Positions 54,423 to 62,968 of a stretch of 62,968 bases of DNA are shown one piece after another; positions within the stretch are counted from its first letter, which is position 1, and the number at the start of each line of letters is the position of its first letter. A model generated the notes under the pieces. It searched no databases. It saw only the letters and a list, made by a program, of their open reading frames with translations, and had not been told where the DNA came from. The position numbers and the translations under genes are program-made. This stretch comes from an uncultured Muribaculaceae bacterium. GTDB taxonomy: Bacteria > Bacteroidota > Bacteroidia > Bacteroidales > Muribaculaceae. The DNA lies in the NCBI GenBank assembly GCA_910587915.1, contig CAJUOB010000013.1, positions 1 to 62,968 of the forward strand, in the 5' to 3' direction.

Positions 54423-54453
54423 TTGCGTATATTGCATCTATTGGCTATATTTG
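54423..54453 (+). promoter_or_regulatory. Promoter of the UDP-sugar dehydrogenase gene
   Basis: -33 TTG (54423-54425) and -7 TATATTTG (54446-54453) 20 bp apart. The leader is about 28 nt. Confidence 0.65.
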
Positions 54454-54487
54454 CAGCCAGAATACTTCTATACGTCCATTAACGATT

Positions 54488-55795
54488 ATGAAAATAGCAG
54501 TCGCAGGCACCGGCTATGTTGGCTTAAGTATAGCTACCCTGCTCGCCCAGCACAACAGCGTAACAGCTGTAGATATAATTCCCGAAAAAGTATCGATGAT
54601 AAACCGCCGTCAATCGCCGATACAAGATGAATACATCGAAAAATACTTCAAGGAGAAAAATCTGGATCTCATAGCGACTACTGATGCCGAACATGCCTAT
54701 GCCTATGCTGATTTCATAGTTATAGCAGCTCCGACAAATTACGACCCGGTAAAAAACTACTTCGACACGCACTGCATAGAAGAGATTATCGATATAGTGC
54801 TGCGTGTAAATCCCGCCGCAACCATGGTTATAAAATCGACCATCCCGGTTGGATATACCACCTCACTTTATATAAAGTATGCCGAAAAAGGCATATCCTG
54901 TCTAAATCTTATATTCTCCCCCGAATTTCTACGCGAGAGCAAGGCACTTTACGACAATCTCTACCCGAGCCGTATAATCGTAGGCTATCCCATAATCAAA
55001 AATGGGGAGGAACATGAAGCTGCCAACCACGCTTTTTTGAAGCTGTCTGATCCGGAAAAGCTACGTGATAAAGCCAATACATTCGCCTCTCTGCTGCAAA
55101 AAGGAGCCGTGTTGGACGACATACCCACTCTACTCATGGGACTCAATGAGGCTGAGGCTGTAAAACTATTCGCCAATACATATCTGGCGCTAAGGGTTAG
55201 CTACTTTAACGAACTCGACACGTACGCCGAAATCAAAGGTCTCGACTCCCGCGCCATCATAGATGGCATCGGACTCGATCCCAGAATAGGTAACCACTAC
55301 AATAATCCCTCTTTTGGTTACGGTGGATATTGCCTGCCAAAAGACTCCAAGCAACTACTTGCCAACTACGCCGATGTGCCACAGAATATGATGTCGGCCA
55401 TAGTTGAGAGCAACCGTACCCGTAAAGACTTCATTGCCGATCAAGTGCTGAAGAAAGCCGGATACTACGACTACACCTCGGCGAATACATTTGGGAATGC
55501 TCCCGAACGGGAATGTGTTATAGGAGTCTACCGACTCACCATGAAGAGCAATTCCGATAACTTCCGCCAGTCATCAATCCAAGGAGTCATGAAGCGCATC
55601 AAGGCAAAAGGCGCCACTGTCGTAATATATGAACCCACTCTGCCTGACGGATCGACATTCTTTGGCAGTCGAGTCATAAACGATCTCGAACGATTCAAAC
55701 AAATTTCCCAAGCCATACTTGCCAACCGATCGCATCCCGACTTAGCAGACGTATCAGAAAAAGTATACTCCCGCGATCTCTTCTCCCGCGACTAA
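54488..55795 (+). CDS. ugd: UDP-glucose / nucleotide-sugar 6-dehydrogenase
   Basis: A 435-residue NAD-dependent dehydrogenase. The N-terminal dinucleotide motif is AVAGTGYVGLSIA, and the active-site cysteine is in GYGGYCLPKDSKQL. It fits the UDP-glucose dehydrogenase clade and would supply UDP-glucuronate for the nearby polysaccharide set. UDP-GlcNAc/ManNAc dehydrogenase cannot be excluded. It has its own promoter. Confidence 0.9.
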   Translation: MKIAVAGTGYVGLSIATLLAQHNSVTAVDIIPEKVSMINRRQSPIQDEYIEKYFKEKNLDLIATTDAEHAYAYADFIVIAAPTNYDPVKNYFDTHCIEEIIDIVLRVNPAATMVIKSTIPVGYTTSLYIKYAEKGISCLNLIFSPEFLRESKALYDNLYPSRIIVGYPIIKNGEEHEAANHAFLKLSDPEKLRDKANTFASLLQKGAVLDDIPTLLMGLNEAEAVKLFANTYLALRVSYFNELDTYAEIKGLDSRAIIDGIGLDPRIGNHYNNPSFGYGGYCLPKDSKQLLANYADVPQNMMSAIVESNRTRKDFIADQVLKKAGYYDYTSANTFGNAPERECVIGVYRLTMKSNSDNFRQSSIQGVMKRIKAKGATVVIYEPTLPDGSTFFGSRVINDLERFKQISQAILANRSHPDLADVSEKVYSRDLFSRD

Positions 55796-55884
55796 TAGCC
55801 TTAAGTGGACTGTGTTATATGGCACGGGCGAACATAATAAAGGCCATCATGGAGGATGATGGCCTTTTGATATTGTATGTGGTT

Positions 55885-57261
55885 TTACTTCGTATTTGCC
55901 CGGGAGGAGTTAACTTCGCTTACACGGGTAAGGCTGAATGTACCGGCTATGACAGCGAATCCGATGGCTGACCATAGGCATACGTGCACAGCATTTCCAA
56001 TACCGGAAACGAGTGCGAATATCAAGGTTACCAGTGTTGCGCCCATGGTTTGCCCAACAAGTCGTGCGGTGCTTTGCATTCCTCCGGCACCACCGGTACG
56101 CTGAATGGGGGTTGCCATTACCATGACGATATTATTGGGTGTCTGGAACATACCAAATCCTATTCCGCATAGTACCATCCGCCATGCGATGTCCCACTCG
56201 CATGTAGCGTCCGGTGCAATAAGCAGCATCAGGATACCGAATGCGTATATGACCATGCCGAAAGTTGCTGTAAGGCCGGGATTGTGTTTTTCAACCCATC
56301 GGGCGGCAAGTGGCGATATTGCCATAGTTGCAAGTGGCCAAGGTGTCATTAGTAAGCCGGTGGTTATTTCTGAAAATCCATAGCAATTCAGGAATAAGAA
56401 TGGCAGGGAGACCATAGCCATAATCTGAGCGATGAATGAGCATACCGAGGTAATGATGCTCTGGGTATATAGCTTGATTCGGAATAAATCGACAGGTAGC
56501 AGTGGGGATTCTTTATGAAGCTGTCTCCGAACATAAAATACTCCCACCGTGACCCCGATACAAATCATTACCGTCGACAAGATTACATTACCCTGACGGG
56601 CAAAACTACCTAAAGCATAGAATATAAGGCCAAACACAATCATATTCTCTACAGCGCTGATATGATCGAACTTTCCGGGCGTGTCGCGATGAGGATTCAC
56701 CGGTAGTAAGCGACGTCCAAGAATGAATGCCAATATACCAAATGGTAGGTTTATAAGGAATAGCCAGTGCCAGCTGGCGACCGACAGGATAGCTCCTGCA
56801 ATAGTTGGGCCGGCGGCAGTAGCTATGGCTATTACCATGGCATTCAGGGCAAGTCCGCGACCAAGTATATCGCGAGGATAAATCAGTCGTGTCAATGCAA
56901 TATTAACTCCCATGACGCAAGCTGCCCCTATGCCTTGTAGTGCCCTGGCGAAGACAATCATGCCAAATGAGCCTGCAGCAGCACACAATGCTGAGGAAAG
57001 AGTGAATATGGCAACTCCACAAAGAAAACATTTGCGGTAGCTGAACAAGTCGCCCACCGATGACACTGGCAGAAGAAGCATGGTGATGACAAGCTGATAT
57101 ACAGTTACAATCCATATAGCAGTCGAATCCGACACAGAAAATTCTGTAGCCATAACCGGCAGCGCTACATTGACGACTGTAACATCAAGTACGGTCATCA
57201 CCAATACAAGAAGTATCGCGATGACCGCAGTATAGTCTTTTATAGAAAATCGGGGATTCAT
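55885..57261 (-). CDS. MFS drug efflux transporter (DHA2-type)
   Basis: A 458-residue polytopic protein with about twelve to fourteen hydrophobic helices. The N-terminal helix-1 motif LDVTVVNVALPVMA is the DHA2 (EmrB/QacA) signature, and LFSYRKCFLCGVAIF occupies the loop 2-3 position. It overlaps the preceding esterase gene by ATGA and is the last gene of the minus-strand cluster. Substrate unknown. Confidence 0.88.
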   Translation of the reverse strand: MNPRFSIKDYTAVIAILLVLVMTVLDVTVVNVALPVMATEFSVSDSTAIWIVTVYQLVITMLLLPVSSVGDLFSYRKCFLCGVAIFTLSSALCAAAGSFGMIVFARALQGIGAACVMGVNIALTRLIYPRDILGRGLALNAMVIAIATAAGPTIAGAILSVASWHWLFLINLPFGILAFILGRRLLPVNPHRDTPGKFDHISAVENMIVFGLIFYALGSFARQGNVILSTVMICIGVTVGVFYVRRQLHKESPLLPVDLFRIKLYTQSIITSVCSFIAQIMAMVSLPFLFLNCYGFSEITTGLLMTPWPLATMAISPLAARWVEKHNPGLTATFGMVIYAFGILMLLIAPDATCEWDIAWRMVLCGIGFGMFQTPNNIVMVMATPIQRTGGAGGMQSTARLVGQTMGATLVTLIFALVSGIGNAVHVCLWSAIGFAVIAGTFSLTRVSEVNSSRANTK

Positions 57262-58280
57262 TTAGCTTGCGCGAACAACCATTCCTTAACAGAAGGAATG
57301 CGATATGCATAGTCGAAAGAATACATATGCTCACTGCCATGGCCATCGGCCGGAAGCACCGTTCCTGGTTCGAATTGGAAGAGATTCACACCGGCTCCTT
57401 TTTCTAACATAGCCTGCGCCATATTGATTTGTTCCTGCTCGGGCAGCTTAGCGCTCCATTGGGCGAAGGTATACTTCACATCATCGGCCCTTGCAGCCTC
57501 TTCCATAGGCTCGATTTCGGCAAATGCTTTGCCTTTATCTCCCGCAATGAACCATACAAACCGATGCCAGGCTAACTCCTTGAAAGTATCGGTCGCCCAA
57601 TGGCTGTCTACAAATATCGATGCAGCGAATGTTTCGGGATACGCGACATTATAATACATCGATATCATGCCGCCCATAGATTGTCCGGTAGTGTATAATT
57701 TGGACTTATCAACATTGTAGTTAGCAACGATATCGTCGACCATGCGTATCACAATATCGACTTCATCGGTATGCTCATAGGCATCATTGACGGCTACTCC
57801 GCTGAACTGAGGAACCAATACATAGCACGGATGGTCTTTCTGCCAATCATCGGTGGCCCATACAAGGCCGCCATAGCCCTGTGTAAGGGGACGTGTCACA
57901 TCCGTACCCGGAGTACTTGCATCAGCAATAAAAAGCACAAGCGGACAGGCGGTATTCTCACCAGCGGTATCAGGCGTGTAAAGATTGTACATCATGGTTT
58001 TGCCTGTATCAGTATCTTTAAATTCATACTGTTTGAATTTTGGGAGGACTTCTTTGATCATGGACTGAAGCGTCGAATCCGATGACTTGTCGATTACGGG
58101 ACCACCTCCTGGGTTGCCAAGTTGAGGCCCACCAGGCTTACCAGGCTTTGACTGCGGATGCTCGGACACATCATCTGCATTCGAGGATGTTGCGTCGGCT
58201 TTTGCAGAGCAGGAAGGCATCACTACGCAAGAGGCTACCATAAAAACTGATACTGCAATTCGGAGAATGTTCTTGTTCAT
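57258..58280 (-). CDS. Lipoprotein alpha/beta hydrolase (esterase family)
   Basis: A 340-residue hydrolase starting MNKNILRIAVSVFMVASC, with a lipoprotein signal ending VVMPSC. A Pro/Gly-rich linker (GKPGGPQLGNPGGGP) precedes the catalytic domain. The nucleophile elbow is GQSMGG, the acid region FVDSHW, and a late HGSEHMYS may hold the His. It resembles the PHB-depolymerase/feruloyl-esterase group. It is coupled to the downstream MFS gene by ATGA but separated from the upstream MFS gene by 138 bp with a hairpin. Confidence 0.85.
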   Translation of the reverse strand: MNKNILRIAVSVFMVASCVVMPSCSAKADATSSNADDVSEHPQSKPGKPGGPQLGNPGGGPVIDKSSDSTLQSMIKEVLPKFKQYEFKDTDTGKTMMYNLYTPDTAGENTACPLVLFIADASTPGTDVTRPLTQGYGGLVWATDDWQKDHPCYVLVPQFSGVAVNDAYEHTDEVDIVIRMVDDIVANYNVDKSKLYTTGQSMGGMISMYYNVAYPETFAASIFVDSHWATDTFKELAWHRFVWFIAGDKGKAFAEIEPMEEAARADDVKYTFAQWSAKLPEQEQINMAQAMLEKGAGVNLFQFEPGTVLPADGHGSEHMYSFDYAYRIPSVKEWLFAQAK

Positions 58281-58319
58281 AAGAATGATTTTCAATTGAA
58301 ACGTGTCAGATATATTCCA

Positions 58320-58359
58320 AGATGTCCCGCCGCTTATGGGAGTTAACGACGGGACATCT
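58320..58359. repeat. 13 bp inverted repeat between the first MFS gene and the esterase gene
   Basis: Arms 58320-58332 and 58347-58359 pair with one mismatch around a 14 nt loop. The minus-strand continuation is not T-rich, so it is a weak terminator at best. It may attenuate read-through from the efflux genes or stabilise the upstream mRNA. Confidence 0.5.
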
Positions 58360-58418
58360 ATATTAAAAAGACTATTGAGATAAAAAAAGTTTAATACATC
58401 ATGGCAAACATCCGGAAT

Positions 58419-60026
58419 TTACTGGCGAATAGCCATAGAATATAAGCGCACACTTCTCTTCAATAGTTTACGGATTGTTTTCCATTTAGGGAATATAGCT
58501 CCAGGACGCACAGGCCCATATCCGATCATTATTATAAGGAGTGATATGATTGCTACGATTAAGAGCCATCCGTAAATCTCTTTCATAGAGACAATCAGGG
58601 CATGAACTTGTACCATACCATAAATCTCACCAACGGGCATATGAGCTAAAGCATCGTTGGCTCCGGTGGCAACACTTCCCAATAGTGCAGCATTCTTGGC
58701 CACAGTGTGTCGCAGAAATTCGCCGATAAGCGCCGGTCCGAAAGTCGCTCCCATTACAGCTCCGGTGAAGCCGTTCACTGTAAGAGCTTGTGGAAATACA
58801 AAGAAATGCATACCTCCCTGTAATATTGATGTAAGGAATACTATAGATATTATAACAGAGGCAGCCCCACGGATAAATAATGGAAGAAACAGCATTTCTT
58901 TTTCCAGCCCATAGTCTATGGTGAAATAGAAATAGGCAAGATAGAGGGCCGCCAGACCAAATCCAATGGATGTCATGGTACGGTAGCGCCATTTTCGCAG
59001 AGCAAAAGTATAGTATGTAAAAGCACATCCGACAACGATACCTACAAGTACATACCAGTTGAGATCGATCATGTTAGTCTCATCGTATCCAAGAATCACA
59101 GCTGCATAACTATGTTCAAATACATGCTCCGTAGCAAGCAGTGTGAAGAATACAAGATAGATAACTGTCGCACGAATCACATTTCTATTTGTAAGCGCAG
59201 TAAATGATATATATGGATGGTGCAGAAAACTTGCTCTCCATAGATTTATCGCCAGACTTAATATGCCGATCAGTGTGGCAAACTTTATTTCGGAGGCATC
59301 CCACCAATCGTAGAAATTACCATATACGCATATAAATGTGAATGCAAGCATGAAGACACTCCACAGACCGGCTCCAATCCAATCGATGCCAAGCAAAGGA
59401 ATCTGCATAGGGCCCTTGACAGGTCGTACCAGAATCAGAACCATTATCATCATCAGAGCCAACAGTCCAATCATTATCCACTGCATATACTCCCATTGCT
59501 GATAGAATGCAGTATATACAGTACAGATACCGCTGAGCTGTATCACTCCATCAACTACAAGATAGACATAACAGAAGAAAATCGACATATCGCGCACAGG
59601 CGTAAGCCACAGTTGGATAGTGGAGTTACATACAAATGTGGCCCACATACGGAACCAACCTGCGACAAAGCACGTCAGCACAAGCACTGGTACAGAGTCG
59701 GTAGTGGCACATATGAAATTGGCCAGAATCAGCGCACCTCCACAAATCAGCAGCCCCATACGATTCGAGAACCGGAACTTAAGCCGGAACATGACTGCGA
59801 AATTTATCGACATGCCTACAAGCATGGCATATCCAGCCATGAGGATATCTTCCGGCATAAGTCCCGTGGTGCCGACCATGTCGGAAGCTGCGGCCAGATA
59901 AACGCCGCCTGAGAACTGGACTATTAGAACAAAGAAGATAAAGAGCCAGGGCTTAAGCCGCCGTGGAACGTAGTTTGGTACATCAGGGATGTCAAAAGGC
60001 CCCGGTGTACCGTGCCATTCGCCCAT
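58419..60026 (-). CDS. MFS transporter of the EmrB-like efflux unit
   Basis: A 535-residue polytopic protein with about fourteen hydrophobic helices. A hydrophilic N-terminus (MGEWHGTPGPFDIPDVPNY) precedes the first helix. It lacks the crisp motif A of EmrB but sits 1 bp after the HlyD gene in the order TolC-HlyD-MFS, the usual tripartite arrangement in Bacteroidetes. Such units pump hydrophobic compounds out across both membranes. Confidence 0.82.
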   Translation of the reverse strand: MGEWHGTPGPFDIPDVPNYVPRRLKPWLFIFFVLIVQFSGGVYLAAASDMVGTTGLMPEDILMAGYAMLVGMSINFAVMFRLKFRFSNRMGLLICGGALILANFICATTDSVPVLVLTCFVAGWFRMWATFVCNSTIQLWLTPVRDMSIFFCYVYLVVDGVIQLSGICTVYTAFYQQWEYMQWIMIGLLALMMIMVLILVRPVKGPMQIPLLGIDWIGAGLWSVFMLAFTFICVYGNFYDWWDASEIKFATLIGILSLAINLWRASFLHHPYISFTALTNRNVIRATVIYLVFFTLLATEHVFEHSYAAVILGYDETNMIDLNWYVLVGIVVGCAFTYYTFALRKWRYRTMTSIGFGLAALYLAYFYFTIDYGLEKEMLFLPLFIRGAASVIISIVFLTSILQGGMHFFVFPQALTVNGFTGAVMGATFGPALIGEFLRHTVAKNAALLGSVATGANDALAHMPVGEIYGMVQVHALIVSMKEIYGWLLIVAIISLLIIMIGYGPVRPGAIFPKWKTIRKLLKRSVRLYSMAIRQ

Positions 60027-60027
60027 A

Positions 60028-61062
60028 TCAATATTTCACCTCACATTCGACATTCATACCGGCACGAAGACGCTTCATATCCTCACTGCTGTTATCGCCG
60101 GTAAATTCTATGCGCACAGGCACACGCTGACGCACCTTCACGAAATTGCCTGCGGAATTATCCTGAGGCAGCATCGACAATTTTGCACCGGTAGCTTTAG
60201 ACAACGACTGTACAACACCATGGAAAACCACTCCCGGGATCGCATCAACCTTTATTTCCACAGACGCGCCATCAGCGATATGATGAATCTGAGTCTCTTT
60301 GTAATTAGCGGCCACCCAGATTTCTCCTGCGTCCACTATATCGAGCAAAGTCTGACCGGGCTGTACAAGCTGACCTTCCTGGATCTCCTTGCGGGAAGTA
60401 TAGCCATCGCAAGGAGCTGTTATAACAGTATACGAGAGATTTAGCTGTGCTGTTTCAAGCAGTGCCTTTGCAAGTTCCACTCCGGCATCATTCTGGGCTA
60501 TGCGTTCTTTAGTTTCTGATACGACCGTCGACGTTGCCGACTTTTGTCGCGCCAACATCTCGTAGCGTGCTTTCTTGGCCGCAAAATCGGTATTGGCGGC
60601 ATCATATTGCTGGCGTGTCACAGCATCTTTCTCCAGCAACTTGCTATAACGGGCAAGCTCCGTGGCCGCATGCTCCATAAGAACTTTAGCCTCAGCTATC
60701 GAGGCCTCGCTTACAGCTACATTTGCCGATGCCACATTCACGGTCCGATCGGCCACACCGCGGCCGGCAAGCGCATTCTGATAGTCAGCATTTGCGCGAG
60801 CTACTTGAAGACGCATATCGGCATCATCGATTATCACAAGCGTGTCGCCACGTTTCACATATTCATATTCTTTAAATCGTATCTCCTTGATATAACCCTG
60901 TATTCGGCTATTGACAGGTACAATCTGCTGTTCAATCTGAGCATTGTCGGTAAATTCGACATTTCCAAGATGAATGAATTTGCGTCCCACCCATACAACT
61001 GCAAGAATTATTACAGCAGCCGAAAGGACATACGATATGATTTTCTTTGTTCTGTGTTTCAT
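60028..61062 (-). CDS. HlyD/EmrA-type membrane fusion protein
   Basis: A 344-residue periplasmic adaptor. One N-terminal membrane helix (IISYVLSAAVIILAVVWVG) is followed by the biotinyl-lipoyl half (VNSRIQGYIKEIRFKEYEYVKRGDTL), a helical hairpin (about 90-200), and the second lipoyl half (ITAPCDGYTSRKEIQEGQLVQPGQ). It overlaps the TolC gene by ATGA and precedes the MFS gene by 1 bp. Confidence 0.93.
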   Translation of the reverse strand: MKHRTKKIISYVLSAAVIILAVVWVGRKFIHLGNVEFTDNAQIEQQIVPVNSRIQGYIKEIRFKEYEYVKRGDTLVIIDDADMRLQVARANADYQNALAGRGVADRTVNVASANVAVSEASIAEAKVLMEHAATELARYSKLLEKDAVTRQQYDAANTDFAAKKARYEMLARQKSATSTVVSETKERIAQNDAGVELAKALLETAQLNLSYTVITAPCDGYTSRKEIQEGQLVQPGQTLLDIVDAGEIWVAANYKETQIHHIADGASVEIKVDAIPGVVFHGVVQSLSKATGAKLSMLPQDNSAGNFVKVRQRVPVRIEFTGDNSSEDMKRLRAGMNVECEVKY

Positions 61063-62378
61063 ATTGTTCCTGAAATGAATAGCAATTTATAATAGTAATA
61101 GATAATATTGATGCGTGCATTAACAAGCTGCTGTTCAGCATCAAGCTTAGAATTTGCAGCATCGAGCATATCAGTTATCAAGGCCATATCAGCGCTATAG
61201 CGAGTAGATGTAACCCCATAGTTACGCTCTGCAAGCTCCACGCTCTTTTCCTGAGTTTTGCACTCCTCATAAGCCTCAAGATACCGGATGTAATCAGCCC
61301 TTACGGCCAACTCAACTCCCTCGCGGGTCGCATCAAGTTCCTCCATAGAACGTCGGGTCGCCACTCTGCTCTTAGCCACCGACTTATTGGTCTTGAACAA
61401 TGAGGACAAATTATAGCTTACGCCTACACCAACCCACCAATAACTTAAATTACGGTTAATTGGAGGAACTTCGACCAGAATCGGGCCATCAATAGTCCAT
61501 CCTGCCTGCAGTCCTATCTTTGGCAAACGATCTGCACGCACGAGACTCTCTGCTTTGCGGCTTATTTCCACACCCGAACGCGCAAGTTGGAGCGATGGTG
61601 AATTTGCCGACGCCTCAGCCTGCCACCAACCTTCGCCGGCACGCGGCAACGCCCTGGCAAGAATCGTTGTATCCGGTTCCACCACAACATCCTGCTCAAG
61701 ACCGGCTGTAGTCACGAGATTATCATTCAATATATCCAGCATATTACCGATGCGAATCAATTGCAATTCGAGATTAGACACAAGCAATTCATATCGCGTA
61801 ATATCATTGCGCAAGGCAACCCCCTGCTCAAAACGAGCCTGCATATCGGCGAGCACCATTCGAGCCTGCTCAATATTATGCTCCACTACCCTCTTTAAAT
61901 TGGAATATTTATAGAGGTCTAGATAGAATCCAGTCAGCTGGAATCGGATATCATCCCGGTTCATTTCGGTGGCAAACCGCGCAGCCGTAGTCTTTAGCTC
62001 GGCCAGTTCAATAGCACTTGTTATCGCACCGCCGGTATACAACGGTTGCGATACATTAATGGCTGCACCATCTCCGAAATGAGGAATTGGAGCCACTTGA
62101 TAATCGGAAAAATTACGTTTTGTCGTAAACCCGTCGCCAATATAACTTAGCGACAACGACGCATTGATGTCGGGCAGACGCTGACTTTTCGCCACGCTGA
62201 CTTCGCGACGAGCCTCCTCTTCTGCCGTTTTCCAAGGACGGAGACGTGCACTCTGCGCCTCAGCCGTGGCAAAAATCTCTTCAAGAGACACAACACGGCG
62301 ATTCTGGCCATCTGCACACACCCCTCCGCTCAACAAGGCAGCACACAGCAACCCTGCGAGCAATCGGTGATTGTTCAT
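61059..62378 (-). CDS. TolC family outer-membrane efflux protein
   Basis: A 439-residue outer-membrane channel subunit. A signal peptide (LLAGLLCAALLSGGVCA) is followed by two repeated coiled-coil and beta-strand halves, with SLSYIGDGF and VGVGVSYNLSSLFKT as barrel strands. First gene of the operon. No standard promoter is evident upstream, but a dyad lies at 62450-62474. Confidence 0.92.
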   Translation of the reverse strand: MNNHRLLAGLLCAALLSGGVCADGQNRRVVSLEEIFATAEAQSARLRPWKTAEEEARREVSVAKSQRLPDINASLSLSYIGDGFTTKRNFSDYQVAPIPHFGDGAAINVSQPLYTGGAITSAIELAELKTTAARFATEMNRDDIRFQLTGFYLDLYKYSNLKRVVEHNIEQARMVLADMQARFEQGVALRNDITRYELLVSNLELQLIRIGNMLDILNDNLVTTAGLEQDVVVEPDTTILARALPRAGEGWWQAEASANSPSLQLARSGVEISRKAESLVRADRLPKIGLQAGWTIDGPILVEVPPINRNLSYWWVGVGVSYNLSSLFKTNKSVAKSRVATRRSMEELDATREGVELAVRADYIRYLEAYEECKTQEKSVELAERNYGVTSTRYSADMALITDMLDAANSKLDAEQQLVNARINIIYYYYKLLFISGTI

Positions 62379-62449
62379 AAATGGGAAAAATAATGCTCCC
62401 CTATAAGCGGAGCTGATAATGATATGGATTATTCTCTAATTACAGCAAG

Positions 62450-62474
62450 ATACAATCTATCAGAAAGATTGTAT
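62450..62474. promoter_or_regulatory. Dyad upstream of the efflux operon, possible operator
   Basis: 9 bp arms (62450-62458, ATACAATCT; 62466-62474, AGATTGTAT) with a 7 bp spacer, about 75-95 bp before the TolC ATG. The shape fits a dimeric regulator site. No regulator gene is adjacent in the window. Confidence 0.45.
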
Positions 62475-62780
62475 GCCAAAACAAAGCACACGACTCATTG
62501 TGTACTTTTCCAACTTTCTTTAAATGCAAAATTCTGCACAGAAGAAGACATCCCGTCTACCGATACATATATATAAGTCATACCACACGGCTCTTTGTGA
62601 ACCGCAATGCAAAATTAATCAAATCCCCCGAAAAATCCACCCTCCACCCCAAATTATCTTTCAACATATTCGAATTTTGAAAATTCCTCAATCTATTAAT
62701 ATTAAAGAATACTATATCGCGGCTATCATGCTAACAAAAGTTAAATAAAGAGTTCAATCTCGCTATTCGCAACATTTATG

Positions 62781-62811
62781 TTGTACAATTAAAACAAATT
62801 TAATATTTTTG
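62781..62811 (+). promoter_or_regulatory. Promoter of the last gene
   Basis: -33 TTG (62781-62783) and -7 TATTTTTG (62804-62811) 20 bp apart. The leader is about 55-60 nt. Confidence 0.7.
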
Positions 62812-62872
62812 AGCCATCACCTAACTTTAATCCGATTTCTCGGAATTAATTCATAAAACACATCTAAAGCCA

Positions 62873-62968
62873 ATGAAAAACAAAAATTTCAATTATCGAC
62901 ACTTCCTCTTTTCTGCGCTTTTTGCAGGATTGACGGCGTCTGCCGCCGAAACAAATGTTAAAAACATC
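62873..62968 (+). CDS. Start of a secreted protein, truncated by the window edge
   Basis: Thirty-two codons from the ATG at 62873. The peptide has a basic start, a hydrophobic stretch (FLFSALFAGLTASAA) and then AETNV, a Sec signal peptide with a probable cleavage after an ASA/SAA site. Nothing can be said of the mature protein. Confidence 0.7.
   Translation, partial: MKNKNFNYRHFLFSALFAGLTASAAETNVKNI

Larger units (their letters stand above)
62379..62872. other. 494 bp intergenic region upstream of the efflux operon
   Basis: A/T-rich DNA between the divergent tolC-type gene and the last gene. It holds a dyad at 62450-62474 and the promoter of the next gene at 62781-62811. The plus-strand frames at 62498-62748 are Pro/Ile/Lys-rich and not convincing. 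No RNA gene is recognised. Confidence 0.5.

Noticed and set aside
62498..62748. Two overlapping 60-74-codon plus-strand frames
   Set aside because: A/T-rich intergenic sequence with no domain and no promoter just upstream.

Overview
The window is about 63 kb of a Bacteroidota chromosome, most likely order Bacteroidales; Muribaculaceae is plausible but cannot be proved by eye. Three things point there. Many genes start just after the Bacteroidetes-type promoter (-7 TAnnTTTG, often with a -33 TTG/TTTG about 19-21 bp upstream), and Shine-Dalgarno sites are mostly absent. The gene families are typical of the group: DUF5686 outer-membrane protein, MoxR-Bat operon, a NagB/PIG-L fusion, tandem DUF1599, and a phosphoglycerate dehydrogenase with Lys in place of the catalytic His. 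Gene arrangements are also typical (tpiA-SPOR-folE, serC-serA). I see no tRNA, rRNA, CRISPR array, insertion sequence or prophage.

Layout. 1-3.2 kb: methylmalonyl-CoA mutase small and large subunits (the large one runs off the left edge). 3.3-9.2 kb: DUF3108 protein, thymidine kinase overlapping a YhcH-family protein, a YitT membrane protein, a small Rossmann protein and DNA primase. 9.4-14.5 kb: a likely co-transcribed set of DUF5686 outer-membrane protein, MBOAT O-acyltransferase and a secreted choloylglycine-hydrolase-family enzyme. 14.5-18 kb: CYTH protein, RlmD, a DUF2007-Usp-Usp fusion and a small HTH protein. 18.1-26.5 kb: an eight-gene moxR/DUF58/bat operon with start-stop overlaps. 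26.9-36.5 kb: Crp/Fnr regulator; then on the minus strand DUF1599, DoxX, tpiA, SPOR and folE; then a TPR protein, gyrA and class II aldolase.

36.6-42.5 kb: a 1,364-residue protein of unknown function with an AlbA_2 (Schlafen-type) domain, translationally overlapped with a family 2 glycosyltransferase, then DUF4286 and ruvC. 42.5-47.5 kb: ECF sigma factor; an almost 600 bp intergenic region with an orphan terminator; serC-serA; ilvE overlapping an HD-domain hydrolase. 47.5-55.8 kb: an exopolysaccharide set (lipoprotein export protein, Wzz/BY-kinase, Wzy-like membrane protein), a NagB/PIG-L fusion and a UDP-sugar dehydrogenase. 55.9-62.4 kb: a TolC-HlyD-MFS efflux operon on the minus strand followed by a lipoprotein esterase and a second MFS pump. 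The window ends in the start of a secreted protein.

How it works together. Most of the window is housekeeping: replication, nucleotide and folate metabolism, glycolysis, serine and branched-chain amino acid synthesis, propionate metabolism. Around it sit envelope functions: polysaccharide synthesis and export, outer-membrane protein, Bat stress complex and efflux. I found no clear defence island. The best candidates for something undescribed are the AlbA_2 giant with its coupled glycosyltransferase, the orphan-terminator region upstream of serC, the NagB domain with altered catalytic residues, and places where a terminator U-tract doubles as the next gene's -33 promoter element.
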